From Reclinomonas americana ATCC 50394 (taxonomy: Eukaryota; Jakobida; Jakobea; Jakobida), in the NCBI GenBank assembly GCA_048213135.1, contig AFZH01018668.1:1-21317 (forward strand): a stretch of 21,317 bases of DNA, read 5' to 3'. This document shows, piece after piece, positions 20,991-21,317 of the stretch. A program made the translations under genes and the position numbers. A model generated the notes under the pieces. The model was not told the DNA's origin. It saw only the letters and a list, made by a program, of their open reading frames with translations, and did no database searches. Each line of letters starts with the position of its first letter. The stretch's first letter is position 1.

Positions 20991-21317
20991 GTGTGTGTAG
21001 GCACTTGATAGAGTGAGCAACACTGTGTGTGTGTGTGTGTGTCGTGTTCTGTGTCGTTGTCTGCCTGTCTGTCATCATCATAGTTTCGATATTTTGTGTT
21101 GCTGACGATCAGTTTGTGATTGCCTGATTGGCGCGACGACCTTCCTCACTTCTCTCTATCCGCGTGCTTGTGAGCGAGAAGGTGGAGAGAAAGAAAGAGA
21201 AATGAGGAGGGAGCGGCATGATTGTGCTGTCACGGTTGACTGTGTACATTTCGGTGCATGGCGGGCCGTTATTTGCACGCCTGTGGGTGTGTGCCTTTTC
21301 GTTCGCTCAATGGTGTT
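20991..21317 (+). other. Probable intron running to the window edge
   Basis: After the donor at 20991 no convincing coding exon is visible. The stretch has a (GT)n tract at 21024-21042 and a GA-rich segment near 21180-21206. Acceptor-like AG sites exist, but no exon could be confirmed before the end. Confidence 0.45.

Noticed and set aside
1-21317. CRISPR arrays, tRNA or rRNA genes, bacterial operons
   Set aside because: No regularly spaced identical repeats with unique spacers, no cloverleaf or rRNA core sequences noticed, and gene structure is clearly eukaryotic with spliceosomal introns.

Overview
The window is nuclear DNA of an intron-rich eukaryote, most likely a protist or other unicellular lineage. 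The coding regions are broken by many short introns (about 40-250 bases) with GT...AG ends and pyrimidine-rich acceptors. Simple repeats are abundant, neighbouring genes are packed tightly, and there are no Shine-Dalgarno-led operons. I cannot name the species. All exon models below are my own hand splicing. I trusted a model when reading frame and intron phase closed across every junction.

Region 1 (85-10198) looks like a mobile-element cassette. A 16-exon gene on the minus strand (85-5493) splices to an open frame of about 1,318 codons. It encodes a DDE transposase-like protein with an N-terminal C2H2 finger, a YDDF block, a D...C-x2-C block, a D-x-H-x3-E-G block and a typical transposase C-terminus. 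Across a 150-base divergent gap, two plus-strand genes follow (5644-7302, 431 codons; 7954-10198, 601 codons). They have no family I recognise but look like distant paralogues of each other, sharing a motif and an intron position. All three proteins carry short motifs that resemble SUMO-interacting motifs. Beyond the second companion gene, a gene-free stretch (10199-11354) holds a run of G tracts, seven copies of the near-palindrome CGG(T/C)(A/G)CCG in 235 bases with roughly helical-turn spacing, and a diverged tandem duplication. I read the seven-copy cluster as a possible subterminal transposase-binding region. The other end of the element is not visible, so its boundaries are unproven.

Region 2 (11355-16564) is one long plus-strand gene of about 18 exons. 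It encodes a roughly 1,104-residue protein with a compact N-terminal domain (possibly PH-like), a long Ser/Pro-rich linker built from very small phase-0 exons, a helical/coiled-coil C-terminal part and basic nuclear-localisation-like motifs. I do not recognise it.

Region 3 (16646-20591, minus strand) holds two genes in tandem. Upstream is an unrecognised acidic, Ser-rich protein of 743 codons with one probable membrane segment. Only nine bases after its stop begins a clear DUF1295 / steroid 5-alpha-reductase-like membrane enzyme (284 codons) that includes consecutive microexons of 22 and 13 bases. At the right edge (20713 onward, plus) a Pro/Tyr/Ala-rich gene starts divergently and runs out of the window.
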